A stretch of 64,000 nt of DNA from CAZMNY01 sp964635375 (GCA_964635375.1 CAZWOU010000012.1:6445-70444); one strand, 5' to 3'. Positions 8,032 to 18,141 are shown, counted from the first letter of the stretch. Numbers and translations are program-made. Notes: generated from the letters alone by a model not told the origin.

Positions 8032-11000
8032 TCACCGCCCGGTGAACTCATTCAACGGCATGTGTCGAAAGCGGACTTCCAAGGAGAGCAGATTGAGCGT
8101 GGTCACAAAGAGCCGGCCAGCTTGCGCGCCCCAGCGATCGGGAACTGGGCGAATCGGATCCCAGCTTCCCGCTTGAGGCCCCTGCTGCACCTGCGTGCGA
8201 AGAAGCCTCGGGCGAAGCGATTCGTTCCACTTCTCCCAATACTCCCCCTTCATATGAAACATCACTTGGGTCGCGTAATACCAGTAATAGGTATCCCGAC
8301 GGGCATCATAGGCCGACTTGTCGTCGACGCCGGGAAGTCGGTCGAGCAGGTAGACGGCGCCCTTCTTCATCGAGACAGAATCACGATTCTGGCCCGCATA
8401 GAATTTCATCAGCAGCCCGACGGCGGTCATGGTGGTCGTCGGATTGCGACCGTGCCGCTGGGTCGGCGTATCGGGAGCGTCAGGGTTATAGCGGAACTTC
8501 TCGCCTGAGGGCCCCGTGGAAGCTCGCTCCAGCCAGCGATCAATCCGCTCGTAGGTGTCGTCAGCGACATCTAGCCCAGCCAGTTGACCGCTCTTGAGCG
8601 CCATCATCATCCATCCCGTAACCGACGTGTCGCCGGCCCCTTGGGGCGTGTAACGCCAGCCGCCGGATTTGGGGTCCTGGGCGTAGGCGATGAAGTCGAG
8701 CGCCTTCTGAGCCGGTTCCTTGAGGGCGGGGTCCTGGGTCATGCCGTAGGCTTCGGTCAGAGCCAAGGCGGCGATCCCATGGCTGTACAGCCAGACGGCT
8801 GAATTCGAAAACTCATCCGAAGGCAGGTAAAGGTCGCCGTTGTCCTTCTGAATCGAAACCAGAAACTGAACTGCGGCGTTGCAGTTCGCCTTGTATTCGT
8901 AATCCTTGTGATGGTACCCGGCGCCTTGGAACGCTAGCAAAGCGAGTCCGGTGGCGGCCGTGTCTGAGCTCATTTGAGCTTCGCGGGCGTCGTAGCCCTG
9001 CAGGGTCCAGCGACCGTCTTCTAGTTGGTTTCGGGCGAGGAAAGCGAGCCCTAGATCGATCGCTCTCTCAGTTTGGGGTCCAAGTCGATTTCGGCGACCG
9101 CTGGGATTGCGGCCGGCAAAAGCCTCCTTGGCAACCACGACGCTCGAGTTCAGGCTGAGCGCGCCCCCGGTGTCTTTCTTGAGGTATCGCACGGGGCGGG
9201 TGTGGACTTGCATGCTGTCGCGTTGGGCGCGGCGCGAGTTGAGCCCTGCGTTGATGGCGGCGATCGAGCCCAGCCCACCAGGGCCTTCCTTCGCGGCCGA
9301 CTCAACCGCGATCGCGCCAGCCGCTTGCCGTCGCAGCGCAGCCGTCTGATCTCCAAACTGGGCGGAAGGCCCCTCCATCATGGCAACCGGAATGTCACCG
9401 GGCGACGGTGCGCCAACAAAGCTTGCCTGACTGGAGGGTGCGAACTGGCGAGCTGACCGCCGGGCCGTTGCATTGCTGGTCGAATCGGATATCTCCGGCC
9501 CGCCGCCCGCTCCGCCGCCGTCAGCTCGCTGGGCTGTCGCACTGGCAAGGGCGCCTGTCGGCAATTCGCCCGGACTACCGCCCGGACTGTCCGAAATCGT
9601 CGGTTCCGACTCGCTGGCGTTCTGCTTGCCAACACTGGCTGAGGAGGCGGCGATGGGCGAACCGGACGGTTCTCCAGTTGAGCTTGTTTGGCCCGCAATC
9701 GCGATTGTCTCAGCTTGGCTTGCTGCGGCGAAGCTGGGACCTGTGCTGCGTCGCGACAAACTGGGCGAGCCGCCGCCGATCTTGGGCGCCCCTGTCGAGC
9801 CGTCAGCCACTTCAGCGCGGGCCGATTGAGCGTCGCCAAGGCGCGTGGACGCGAGCTCGCCTCCGCCCGCTTCCGCAGCGGCCGAATTGGCGGGCGCCCC
9901 ATTGTTGCTCAGGCGGCCAATCTCACCGGCAGCTGCGACGGCTTCCACAGAGGCTGGCGCGGTCGCATTGCCGGCAACGGACTCGGCTGGGGCTGGGTCG
10001 AGGGCCACGCGAGCGCCGGCGATCGCCAATTGAGGCGCGCCGCCCCGCATCCGCTCAGCCAGTCGCCGGGCGCGTTTCTTCTCCTCGTCTTCCTCATCGT
10101 CATCCTCTTCCTCGCCCGAGCTCGTTGCCGGCTCGGCCAGTTCGCCGCCCAATTCAGCCCGAGCCAATTGGGGCGAACCGAGCTCGGCAGCCTCACTGGT
10201 GGTCGTCGATTCGGCCGAAGACGGCTGGCCGCTGGCGGTCGAGGTCGCTTCCGACGCTTGGGCTCGTTCGCCCAGACTCGAAGCGACTGAGGCTTGTAAC
10301 GGCTGGCTCTGGCCCCCCGCTTCCGCCGTCTGGGCGGGACTGCCGACGCCATCCACAGCCACGACCAATTCCGGTGAGCCCAATGACCGACGCCGGGTCG
10401 GTTGAGGGTCGCCATCACTGTGAACTTCGGGTTGACCGCCGCCCGCAGAACGATTGCGAGCTGCACCACTTTCCGAGACGACACGGGTCGGCCCGAGATC
10501 GATTTCGGTCGCCCCCGCCGCGCCGGTGATCGAGGCGCTCTCAGCATTCGAAAGCGACTGCTCGAGAGCTGCGGAAGCGGAAGAATCCAACTCGGCAACT
10601 CGACTGGTTGCTGAGGAATTGGCCACCGTCACCTCTTGGGGAGCGAACACCGAAGTGCTCCGCTCGCTCATCGCTCGTGTGTTTCTCGTCAGCGCTGGCG
10701 CCTGCGGCCGAAGGGCTGGCCCCTGGGGCGTGTCCTGGGTAGCCACACGTCGCCGCGCTGCGGATGAGGCGACTTGTGAAGGCGTGTCAGCAGCGGGGGA
10801 CGAGCGATCGAGGTTGGGTGATCCACCCGCGCCTGCCACACCGCTCTGGCCGCGATTCATCGCCATAGCGGACGGCTCGACAGTCGGTCGACCGTCAGCC
10901 GCGCCGGCCGATGCGGTCTCCGCACTCTGCGACCTCGCCGTGGACGCCACGGAAATCGAGCGTGGGGTCCTGGCGGGCGACTGGGCTGCCGAAGCATCCG

Positions 11001-12945
11001 CGGTCAGGCTTGGGACTGGAGACGCCGTGGTCCGCCGGGTCGCGGTCGCGCTACGGCTCGATGCGACCTCGGTCGGAACCGTTGGGTTGGCCGATCCACT
11101 CGCTTGTGACGCGGGGGCCGAGACATTGCGGCGGGCCACGCCAGCCTCGCTGGCCTGGATTCGCGACTGCTGAGCCAAACTGGGAGCTCGATCGGAAGCG
11201 GCGGCCGGGGTGGGCGAGGTCAATTGCACTGCGTTGCGGGTCGCCCGTGAGCGAGTTCGGGCGGTCTCGGCGCTGCTCTCGGTCACCGGCGAAGTTTCGG
11301 CCTGTCGGCGAGGCGTGGACGAACGGGACGCGATCGAATTGGGACGTGCTCCTGATGTGTTCGCAGAAGCTGTCGATTCAGTCGGTGCGGCTTCGGCGTT
11401 GGTCGTCGCTTGTTTCGTCACGGCGACGCTCTGAGCCGAAACGTCGGCTCGCGTCGTTTCGTTTGTGACGGCAGCTGTCTTCGCGGCCGTTTGAATCGCG
11501 GGCGAAGGACTCAGCTCATTGTTGCGCTGGCGCGGCGTTGTACGGACAGTGGCCTGACTTGTTGGCGCGTTTTGGGTCTCGGTTCGACGCGTCGGCCGCG
11601 AGGAACTTTCCAGCGGCGTGGCCAAGGGCTCGACACTGCGAAGGGGCGCCTCGGTCCGATTAGGGCGACGAGCGGAGGCGATTTGTGTCGCCTGAGGTTG
11701 GATTTGAGCGGTTGCAGTGGGAGTTGAGGAATTGGGGTTGGGCGAATCGACCTCGGCCGCCACCGACGCATCGGGCCGGTTCGTGACGCGCGGTCGACGC
11801 GTGGGAACCGGTTGTGGCGAATTAGCGACCTGCGTTTGATCGGGGCTATCGATATGGCGCCGCTCCACTTCGCGAGCCGCGATTTGCGATGGTTCAACGT
11901 CGGTGGGGTTGCGTCGGGCGGCGGGCGACGTGGTCTGTTGACGCGCGACTGGCGTAACCGCCGCGGCGTTTACGGCCGGCTCGCTGGTGCTCTTGGAAAC
12001 TCGGGGGCGAGTCTCGGCGGGAGCCGCAGCGACCTTGGCCTCAACCGTGCGCCGGCTTGGCGTCGGTCGTGTGCTGTCTTGAGCGACTTTCGGTGAATCG
12101 CTCTCAGCTCGGCGGATCGCCGTCTTGGTCGGTTGTGATTCGGCCGGTTCCGTGCGGCTCATCGATCGCTCGGGCGATCGGCTCGAGGCGACTCGCTCTA
12201 TCTCAGTCGGCTGAGCGTCGGTGGCAGGCGCGGACGTCTTCCGCGGACTCGCTTGGGCGTTGGGAGAGGGAATTGCGGCCGCGATTTTTTGGTCGCTGCG
12301 GCGACGGCTAAGTCTCGATGGAGTCGGACTGCTGCGGGGCGCGGTTTCGGTCTGGTTCTTTCGCTCTACCGGTCGCGGTTCGTCCGTCTGGTCTGTTTCG
12401 GGTACGGGCGTCGGCTGAGGCTGACGAACATCTTGTTCCTGCGGCTGATCTTTCTCGACTTCTTCTGGCTCGGGCGATGGCGTTTCCGTTTCCACCGGCT
12501 TCTCAAAATCGACTGGTTCATTCTCCTCTCGCGTCAGCTGCATGAAGTCCTGGACCGTCACCGGATCGCGACGTCGCGTCAGATCTTCCTGGGCGACCTC
12601 CGCCGTCCAAGCGCGGCCCAAGACATGGGCGCTGTGGGCGGCGATGATAAATGCGAGGTGCAGAAGAACGGCAAGCGCGATCGCCAGTTGCATACCGCGG
12701 CGGACCATGCGGTTGCTGACCCAACGCATGCCGACCATCACAGCGCCAGTGATCACGGCGATGCCGATGATCGAAGTCCAGGCGTTATGAAGCGGGCGAG
12801 GATCGTCAAACCGCAAGAAAGCCGCTGTCACGCCGATCGAGAACCCGCCTAGCAGCGCAAGGGCCACGTTGACGGGCCAAAGCTGGTCGTCAAACGCCGT
12901 TGCGGCTCGGGAGCGGGTTTTTCGGATGACGCGACGTGTTGGCAT
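8032..12945 (-). CDS. Giant membrane-anchored protein with disordered linker and C-terminal alpha/alpha-toroid domain
   Basis: A 1637-residue protein. Three hydrophobic helices lie near the N-terminus (about 23-44, 56-74 and 85-107); the third, ALAVLLHLAFIIAAHSAHV, carries histidines within or next to the membrane, reminiscent of TonB-type anchors. Residues about 120-1265 are low-complexity, rich in Ser, Ala, Thr, Pro, Arg and Gln, with an acidic patch (GEEEDDDEEDEE) near the middle, and are presumably disordered and periplasmic. The last 370 residues form a prenyltransferase/squalene-cyclase-like toroid with repeats such as FLARNQLEDGRW and YAQDPKSGGWRY, but no DXDD cyclase motif. It is last in an operon with ExbB- and ExbD-type genes, and its ATG is only 8 bp after the ExbD stop. 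I infer a TonB/TolA-like transducer whose toroid binds an envelope partner, rather than an enzyme. Confidence 0.85.
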   Translation of the reverse strand: MPTRRVIRKTRSRAATAFDDQLWPVNVALALLGGFSIGVTAAFLRFDDPRPLHNAWTSIIGIAVITGAVMVGMRWVSNRMVRRGMQLAIALAVLLHLAFIIAAHSAHVLGRAWTAEVAQEDLTRRRDPVTVQDFMQLTREENEPVDFEKPVETETPSPEPEEVEKDQPQEQDVRQPQPTPVPETDQTDEPRPVERKNQTETAPRSSPTPSRLSRRRSDQKIAAAIPSPNAQASPRKTSAPATDAQPTEIERVASSRSPERSMSRTEPAESQPTKTAIRRAESDSPKVAQDSTRPTPSRRTVEAKVAAAPAETRPRVSKSTSEPAVNAAAVTPVARQQTTSPAARRNPTDVEPSQIAAREVERRHIDSPDQTQVANSPQPVPTRRPRVTNRPDASVAAEVDSPNPNSSTPTATAQIQPQATQIASARRPNRTEAPLRSVEPLATPLESSSRPTRRTETQNAPTSQATVRTTPRQRNNELSPSPAIQTAAKTAAVTNETTRADVSAQSVAVTKQATTNAEAAPTESTASANTSGARPNSIASRSSTPRRQAETSPVTESSAETARTRSRATRNAVQLTSPTPAAASDRAPSLAQQSRIQASEAGVARRNVSAPASQASGSANPTVPTEVASSRSATATRRTTASPVPSLTADASAAQSPARTPRSISVASTARSQSAETASAGAADGRPTVEPSAMAMNRGQSGVAGAGGSPNLDRSSPAADTPSQVASSAARRRVATQDTPQGPALRPQAPALTRNTRAMSERSTSVFAPQEVTVANSSATSRVAELDSSASAALEQSLSNAESASITGAAGATEIDLGPTRVVSESGAARNRSAGGGQPEVHSDGDPQPTRRRSLGSPELVVAVDGVGSPAQTAEAGGQSQPLQASVASSLGERAQASEATSTASGQPSSAESTTTSEAAELGSPQLARAELGGELAEPATSSGEEEDDDEEDEEKKRARRLAERMRGGAPQLAIAGARVALDPAPAESVAGNATAPASVEAVAAAGEIGRLSNNGAPANSAAAEAGGGELASTRLGDAQSARAEVADGSTGAPKIGGGSPSLSRRSTGPSFAAASQAETIAIAGQTSSTGEPSGSPIAASSASVGKQNASESEPTISDSPGGSPGELPTGALASATAQRADGGGAGGGPEISDSTSNATARRSARQFAPSSQASFVGAPSPGDIPVAMMEGPSAQFGDQTAALRRQAAGAIAVESAAKEGPGGLGSIAAINAGLNSRRAQRDSMQVHTRPVRYLKKDTGGALSLNSSVVVAKEAFAGRNPSGRRNRLGPQTERAIDLGLAFLARNQLEDGRWTLQGYDAREAQMSSDTAATGLALLAFQGAGYHHKDYEYKANCNAAVQFLVSIQKDNGDLYLPSDEFSNSAVWLYSHGIAALALTEAYGMTQDPALKEPAQKALDFIAYAQDPKSGGWRYTPQGAGDTSVTGWMMMALKSGQLAGLDVADDTYERIDRWLERASTGPSGEKFRYNPDAPDTPTQRHGRNPTTTMTAVGLLMKFYAGQNRDSVSMKKGAVYLLDRLPGVDDKSAYDARRDTYYWYYATQVMFHMKGEYWEKWNESLRPRLLRTQVQQGPQAGSWDPIRPVPDRWGAQAGRLFVTTLNLLSLEVRFRHMPLNEFTGR

Positions 12946-12953
12946 ATCGCTGA

Positions 12954-13367
12954 CTATTGTCCTTCTGTCATCAGGCGGTGGTCGTAAATCCCCGCTTTCA
13001 TGCAGGCATTGATCGCTTGGACGGGAAAATCGACCGGGACCCGTTTGTCCGCCCGAATGTGGACGGTTTGGTTGACGGGATTGTTGGCCGCTGTCTGCTG
13101 CAATAACAAGCTTAGCTCATCAATATCGAGGAATTTGTCGTGCACCATGTAGCGGCCCTCGGCATCGACGTTAATGATCACGATTTGCGGCTGAACCGTG
13201 AGCGGCTGGGCTTCGGAAGCCGCGGGCAAGACAAGGTCCAGCTCGAAATCCTCGTCGGCAAACTTGGTTGCCACCAGGAAGAATATGAGCAGCATGAAAA
13301 GCACATCGATCAACGGCGTCATGCTGAGCAGGCCAATGACCGAGCTTTTCTTAATTCGAACGGACAT
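12954..13367 (-). CDS. ExbD/TolR-family biopolymer transport protein
   Basis: A 137-residue protein with a short cytoplasmic lead, one transmembrane helix (TPLIDVLFMLLIFFLVATKF, about residues 17-36) containing the key membrane aspartate of the family (LIDVLF), and a periplasmic domain ending in the ExbD/TolR-like section VHIRADKRVPVDFPVQAINA. It should pair with the ExbB-type protein upstream to form a proton-driven motor. The frame is open upstream to 13595, but the ATG at 13367 directly precedes the conserved MSVRIKKSS lead and lies 43 bp after the ExbB stop. TonB-system and Tol-system membership cannot be separated by sequence alone. Confidence 0.9.
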   Translation of the reverse strand: MSVRIKKSSVIGLLSMTPLIDVLFMLLIFFLVATKFADEDFELDLVLPAASEAQPLTVQPQIVIINVDAEGRYMVHDKFLDIDELSLLLQQTAANNPVNQTVHIRADKRVPVDFPVQAINACMKAGIYDHRLMTEGQ

Positions 13368-13410
13368 GCAAACCGGTCCTGAATCTATGGTCCATTGGGA
13401 ACACTTGCGG

Positions 13411-14385
13411 TTAAGACGGCGTCGGCGAAACTCGAGAAGGTTCCGCTGCATTGTCCGCGGAGCCTTCCGCTGCATCAGAGTCTGACGAGCGAGGCTGGGC
13501 AAAACGGACTCGCCCTTCGAACCGCTCGACCTGAGGAAGCAGGTTGAATAGCAACTCGTTGATTTGATGAAACAGAGTTTGGATGCGACTTTCAAAATAG
13601 TGCGAGAGCACGGCGGAGGGAATCGCCACGGATAATCCGGCCAAGGTCGTGACCAAGGCGACGAAAATCCCTTCCGCCAGATAGTCGGCTTTATTCTGGT
13701 CGGCTGCCAGGAAAGTGAATCCGTGGAAGGCCTGAATCATACCCCACACGGTCCCCAGCAATCCGAGCAATGGCGCGACGGCAGCGGACAGATTCAACCA
13801 CCGCACGTTCGCGTAGAGCCGATCCGCCTCTCGCTCGCTGGCCTCAGTCACCGCCCGTTCGACCTCGCCATGAGGCCGTCCAACTTTCAGCAACATCACT
13901 CGAATCACGGCGGCCGCCGTCGAGGGAAATTCTTGGCAGATGCGATAGGCTTGCCGAGGATCAAAACCGGCTTGAGGCCCGCCCAGTTGGCCGATTCGCT
14001 GCACCAACAAGTCGGGAAGCACGCGTTGGCGGCGAAGTGCAATTCCTCGCTCGATCGAAACGGTTACGACCAGAACCGACAAACAAACGATCGGCAGCAT
14101 CAGGTAACCGCCCCGAAACAACAGCCCGAGCAAGTTAATCGCTTGAGGCGCGTCACTCGCAGGAGCGGGCGAATCATCTGGTTCAGCGAAGTTCTCGCCG
14201 GCCGCGGGAGGAGGCGCCGCGCTCGGTCCGCCGACGTCGTCTTGCGCGCGCAGGGCGACAGCAAACAACAATACGGCAGCGAGGCAAGACGCGACAATCA
14301 GGCGCTGCTTCGCTCCGCCTAGAACGTACGATATCCCCTCGCGCCAAGACGAAAGGCTCCCTCTCAACCCTAATCGTGTTGTCAT
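13411..14385 (-). CDS. MotA/TolQ/ExbB-family proton channel protein
   Basis: A 324-residue inner-membrane protein. An N-terminal signal-like helix (about 28-46) ends at ALRAQD and is followed by a Pro/Ala-rich spacer, an extension beyond the roughly 240-residue Escherichia coli ExbB. The family core starts with the helix GGYLMLPIVCLSVLVVTVSI and continues with the two conserved channel helices, LSAAVAPLLGLLGTVWGMI and GIFVALVTTLAGLSVAIPSA. The C-terminus is polar and disordered. It lies between the TPR gene and the ExbD gene in one leftward operon and would supply the proton channel of that complex. Confidence 0.92.
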   Translation of the reverse strand: MTTRLGLRGSLSSWREGISYVLGGAKQRLIVASCLAAVLLFAVALRAQDDVGGPSAAPPPAAGENFAEPDDSPAPASDAPQAINLLGLLFRGGYLMLPIVCLSVLVVTVSIERGIALRRQRVLPDLLVQRIGQLGGPQAGFDPRQAYRICQEFPSTAAAVIRVMLLKVGRPHGEVERAVTEASEREADRLYANVRWLNLSAAVAPLLGLLGTVWGMIQAFHGFTFLAADQNKADYLAEGIFVALVTTLAGLSVAIPSAVLSHYFESRIQTLFHQINELLFNLLPQVERFEGRVRFAQPRSSDSDAAEGSADNAAEPSRVSPTPS

Positions 14386-14456
14386 GACTCAACCCCGTTT
14401 AGGATTCGCGGACCATGTGAATACAGCATCAGAATCTCTCAATGGGTAACGCTTGC

Positions 14457-17400
14457 TTACAGTTTGACGAGCACAGCAAGTCTCTTCTTGGCTGCCTCAG
14501 CGAGCTCATGCCGCGGGTGCGACCGAACCACGTAATCGTAGAATTTCTTGGCGTCGGCGATCGCGGTCGTCTTCGCTTGTCCTTCGGCTTGATTGATCAG
14601 AACCTCCGCGCACCTACCAGCTTCAAACCCTGATTTGGCTTGCCAGTTTCGTACTGGTTCGGTCGCTTTGTCGGCGCCAAAGCCGAACATGACGCGTTGA
14701 AACCGCCTGGACGCCAACACGTATTGCTTCTCAATGAAGAGGACTTCGCCCAACATGAAACCGGCTCGCGCGCCGACCTCGCCTCGCGATTGATCCGTAG
14801 AGGCGGTGTAATCCGCCTTTGCGTCATCTAGCCGGTCGAGGTTCTGTCTGGCTCGGCCACGCTCAAAATGGGCCTCAGCAATGAAATTCGACTTAGGGTG
14901 CTTGCTGATCAGTTCGCTCAGAACCGTCTCGCTGTCGTCCCAATTCTCCAATTGGTTGGCGGATTGCCCGGCGTGCAGCAGGGTCAGGACGGCGATGTTC
15001 TCCGAGGATGGTTTGTGCTTTCGAGTCGCCTTGAACGCGGCGGAGGCGGCGGCGTAGTCCTTCAGCTTGAAGGAACACTCGCCCTGCATAAACAGAGCGT
15101 CGGAGAGCAATGCGCCCTGGGGATGCCGCTCCGCCTGTTCAGTGAACTCCACCAGGGCTTCACTATATTTTTCCTGCTGATAGTTGGCCCAGCCAAGCTT
15201 GTAAACCGATTTCTCATGCAGCACATCTTGCTTGGTCGCCTTCTTGACCTGGGCGTAGTTGGCGGCCGCCTCGGCGTAGGCCTTCTTCTGATAGTGGTCT
15301 TCGCCGACGTGAAACAGGGCTTCCGGCGCCAACTCGCTGTTGGGGTGCGCCGCTCCTAGCGCGGCGAACTGAGCCGCTGCGGCCTTGGCGTTTCCGCTCG
15401 ACTTGTGGGCCCACGCCAATTCGTAGAGAACTTTGTCAGCGCTCGCGTACTTGGCATTGTCTTTGAGAATGCTGGCGAAGGTCTTCACCGCGCCCTTGAA
15501 GTCTTGCAGCCCAACTTCCGCAAGCCCTCGTTCGTACAGCGCATCACAGCGAGTCGCGATTGGCGGTTCGGATTGTAGAAAGGCCGCGACATCCTCGAGC
15601 ACGCCCTTGAATTCGTTTTGCTGCCGACGACTCATCGCCCTCGCGAAACGCGTGTCCGCGGCTAACTTGTGTTCGCCGAATTTGGCGAGCAAATCGGTGA
15701 AGGCCTTCGTCGCTTGAGGAAAGGCGCCGCTCTTGAGCTGGCTCCAACCGAGGCCGTAGAGAGCGAAGGGGGCGAACAGCGAATCCGGGTTGACTGTGGC
15801 GACTTGCCCGTAGTGTTTGATGGCCTCCGGAAAATTGCCCCCCGCGTAGTGAAACTCGCCTAGCCGGTAGTGGGCTTGATCCTTAACTGGACTGTTTGGG
15901 AATTCGTCGAGCACGCGTTTCGCCAGAGCTTGAGCTGCTTTGAATTCACCCAGTTTGCCCTGAGATCGCGCCGCGAAGATCAGAGCTTCATCGGCTTGGC
16001 GCCACTTAGGTTCCGCCTTTCCCGAGTCGGCGAGAGCCTTGATCGCAGCGGGATATTTCTCCTGGTAGAAGCAACATGCCCCAATCACGAATAACGCCTC
16101 CGCCCGTTGATCCGGCGCCTTGATGGTGGCGATGTCCTTGCTCAATTGTTGCTCGGCGTCAGCGTATTTCTTCTGTAGGTAGAGCGAGGCACCCAAACGA
16201 ACTCGCCACGACTCCTTCTCGGGGTGGTCGGCGGCCAGGGCCACAAGTTCCCTCAGTTCCTTTTCCGCTTCGGGATACTTGCGCAGTTGGAGGTTGCTTT
16301 CGGCTCGCACATATCGGGTATCCGCCACAAGGCGGTTCTCGCCAAACTTGGCTAGGAACTGGGTCGCCAGCTGAATCGCCTGCGCGTGATCCTTGATTTC
16401 CATTGCGCCAAAGGCAGCGTTGTAGAGTGCTTGCGAGGCGGCCGAGTGATCTGGGTATTTCTCGGCGATAGAGATGTAGATGGCTTGGGACTCAGCCTTC
16501 TTCGCGGGGTCGGCGTATAAGGCATCGGCTTTGTCCATCATCAAGTTGGCCGTGAACTTGTCATCACCCGCCTTCGGCAAAACGGTATCGGCGAGGGCAA
16601 TTGCCAGGGCGGCGCGGTTGTTTCGCAGATGCAATCGACAGATCCAATGGGCGGATTCGACCACATCGGCGGCGCCCGCGTCGACCACCTTCTGAAACCA
16701 CTGCTGGGCCGGCTCGTCAGCCCCAGCCCGGTAGTACGCGCGGCCCGCGGAGACGGTAGCGTCCGACTTATACGACGAGTCCGGAAACCGCCCGACCAGC
16801 GAAGCGTACAGGTCGCCAGCCTCCTTGAATTTGTTTTGCTGAGACAGGCAGTAGCCCTGTCGAAATTGAGCGTGATCGGCCGATTCAAAATCAGCGATCG
16901 CGGCGACTTGGGCAAACAGCGTCTCGGCCGTCTTCGTGTCTCCGCCTTGCAGGACCATTTCGGCTTTGCGCATTAGCACTTCATTGGCCAGGTCGTCTTG
17001 CTTGCACTGACCGAGGAACTGGTCGTAGTATTTCAGGGCTTGGCCGTACTGCTTCAACTCCTCATGCGCGACGCCCAAGGCATAAGCCGCGTCGCAAACT
17101 AACTCGCTTTCCTTGTGTTTTTGCAGCAGCGTTTGATAGGGCTGCAAGCACGCCTTGAGTTGGCCAGCCAGGTAGAGTGATTCCCCTTGAAAAAAGAGCG
17201 CCTGGGCCGCATGTTTTGAGTCTGGCTGTTTCGTCAGCAACTCGGCGAAAGTGGCGGCTGCCGCTTGAAAGGCCTTGGGGTCCTGTTTGGCCTGGGCGAT
17301 CGAATAGCGGCACCAGCCCAAATTGATGTAAGCGTCGTCAATGAACTCGAATTTGGGGTGACTCTTGACCACCGCGGCGAACGCCAGGGCGGCCTTGTCA

Positions 17401-17654
17401 TATTTCTTCAACTGGAGATAACAGACGCCCTGATAGTGCTGCGCCTTCGGGGACAGAGGATCCTTGGGAAACTTAGCTAGAAAATTGGTCCATTCTTCAA
17501 GGGCCAAATCGTACGCATCATTGTTCTGAAAATTCGCCGCGTCGGCGAATTTGGTGATCGCCTCTTGTGGCGAATCCTGCGCTTTGGCAGCTGGCGCCAA
17601 ACAGAGGATCACGATCAGGCACGCTGCCGCAATCCCCCAAGCGCTCTTTGCCAT
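14457..17654 (-). CDS. Large secreted TPR-repeat protein
   Basis: A 1065-residue protein with a signal peptide (MAKSAWGIAAACLIVILCLA, cleavage probably at AAKAQD) and then an unbroken array of TPR-like repeats to the C-terminus, for example YDKAALAFAAVVKSHPKFEF and YSEALVEFTEQAERHPQGAL. The repeats resemble those of the periplasmic CpoB/YbgF and BamD proteins. It is first in the operon with the ExbB, ExbD and toroid genes, much as cpoB lies beside tol genes in proteobacteria, so I infer a periplasmic scaffold of that machine. The ATG at 17654 is preferred over the upstream frame (to 17780) because the signal peptide starts there. A 15-bp tandem repeat covers its ribosome-binding region. Confidence 0.85.
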   Translation of the reverse strand: MAKSAWGIAAACLIVILCLAPAAKAQDSPQEAITKFADAANFQNNDAYDLALEEWTNFLAKFPKDPLSPKAQHYQGVCYLQLKKYDKAALAFAAVVKSHPKFEFIDDAYINLGWCRYSIAQAKQDPKAFQAAAATFAELLTKQPDSKHAAQALFFQGESLYLAGQLKACLQPYQTLLQKHKESELVCDAAYALGVAHEELKQYGQALKYYDQFLGQCKQDDLANEVLMRKAEMVLQGGDTKTAETLFAQVAAIADFESADHAQFRQGYCLSQQNKFKEAGDLYASLVGRFPDSSYKSDATVSAGRAYYRAGADEPAQQWFQKVVDAGAADVVESAHWICRLHLRNNRAALAIALADTVLPKAGDDKFTANLMMDKADALYADPAKKAESQAIYISIAEKYPDHSAASQALYNAAFGAMEIKDHAQAIQLATQFLAKFGENRLVADTRYVRAESNLQLRKYPEAEKELRELVALAADHPEKESWRVRLGASLYLQKKYADAEQQLSKDIATIKAPDQRAEALFVIGACCFYQEKYPAAIKALADSGKAEPKWRQADEALIFAARSQGKLGEFKAAQALAKRVLDEFPNSPVKDQAHYRLGEFHYAGGNFPEAIKHYGQVATVNPDSLFAPFALYGLGWSQLKSGAFPQATKAFTDLLAKFGEHKLAADTRFARAMSRRQQNEFKGVLEDVAAFLQSEPPIATRCDALYERGLAEVGLQDFKGAVKTFASILKDNAKYASADKVLYELAWAHKSSGNAKAAAAQFAALGAAHPNSELAPEALFHVGEDHYQKKAYAEAAANYAQVKKATKQDVLHEKSVYKLGWANYQQEKYSEALVEFTEQAERHPQGALLSDALFMQGECSFKLKDYAAASAAFKATRKHKPSSENIAVLTLLHAGQSANQLENWDDSETVLSELISKHPKSNFIAEAHFERGRARQNLDRLDDAKADYTASTDQSRGEVGARAGFMLGEVLFIEKQYVLASRRFQRVMFGFGADKATEPVRNWQAKSGFEAGRCAEVLINQAEGQAKTTAIADAKKFYDYVVRSHPRHELAEAAKKRLAVLVKL

Positions 17655-17655
17655 T

Positions 17656-17684
17656 CCCGCAAGACCCTCTCCCGCAAGACCCTC
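17656..17684. repeat. 15-bp tandem repeat in the leader of the TPR gene
   Basis: The unit CCCGCAAGACCCTCT is present twice (17656-17670 and 17671-17684, the second lacking the last base). On the minus strand this puts two copies of a purine-rich GAGGGTCTTGCGGGA block directly before the ATG of the TPR gene, so it could duplicate or shift the ribosome binding site. Confidence 0.8.
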
Positions 17685-18141
17685 GGTTTGCAATCTGGGA
17701 GAATGGTCCCGTCTCGTATTTGCACTGTGGCGGAATTCTGCAGTGTCACTGGAGATCCAGCCGATTCCAATCCGTTTCATTTCTGTCCTCGCCTTTGAAT
17801 CGCAGCCGAGTGTAGGCTGGCCAAAAGTGTTACCAACAAACAGGATCCGTTACGGCGACGCTATTCGCCGATCCTTGCATGTTCGAGTTTATCGCATCTT
17901 GCTTGCTTGCGAAAACCGAGCGCCGTGTTGGAATTGCCATTCGAATGTGCGATCTTCCCATTTTGTTGGCTTTCAAACTCCCCAACTTGCCTAGCTGAGG
18001 GCATTTCGGCCCAGTCGTGAACCGCTTGCCCGCCAAGCCTGGGCCGATTAAGTTGGCCCACTTGGCCACCCAGGTCGGACGACACTTAGTTGGCGGAATC
18101 GTCCTCCGCCCCTGTTCGCACATCTCGGCGTGCACTCTTAT
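17685..18141. other. Divergent promoter region of the envelope operon and epimerase
   Basis: About 460 bp between the leftward TPR gene and the rightward epimerase gene. It should hold both promoters, but I cannot point to a consensus -10/-35 pair. Short ORFs on the minus strand (for example 17861-18085) look like chance reading frames. Confidence 0.35.

Noticed and set aside
8048..12852. Many long ORFs on the plus strand and in other minus frames across the giant toroid-protein gene (for example 9408-10529, 373 codons)
   Set aside because: They arise from the GC-rich, Ala/Ser/Arg/Pro-coding low-complexity stretch; their translations are Arg/Pro-rich and match no family, while the 1637-codon frame has helices, repeats and operon context.
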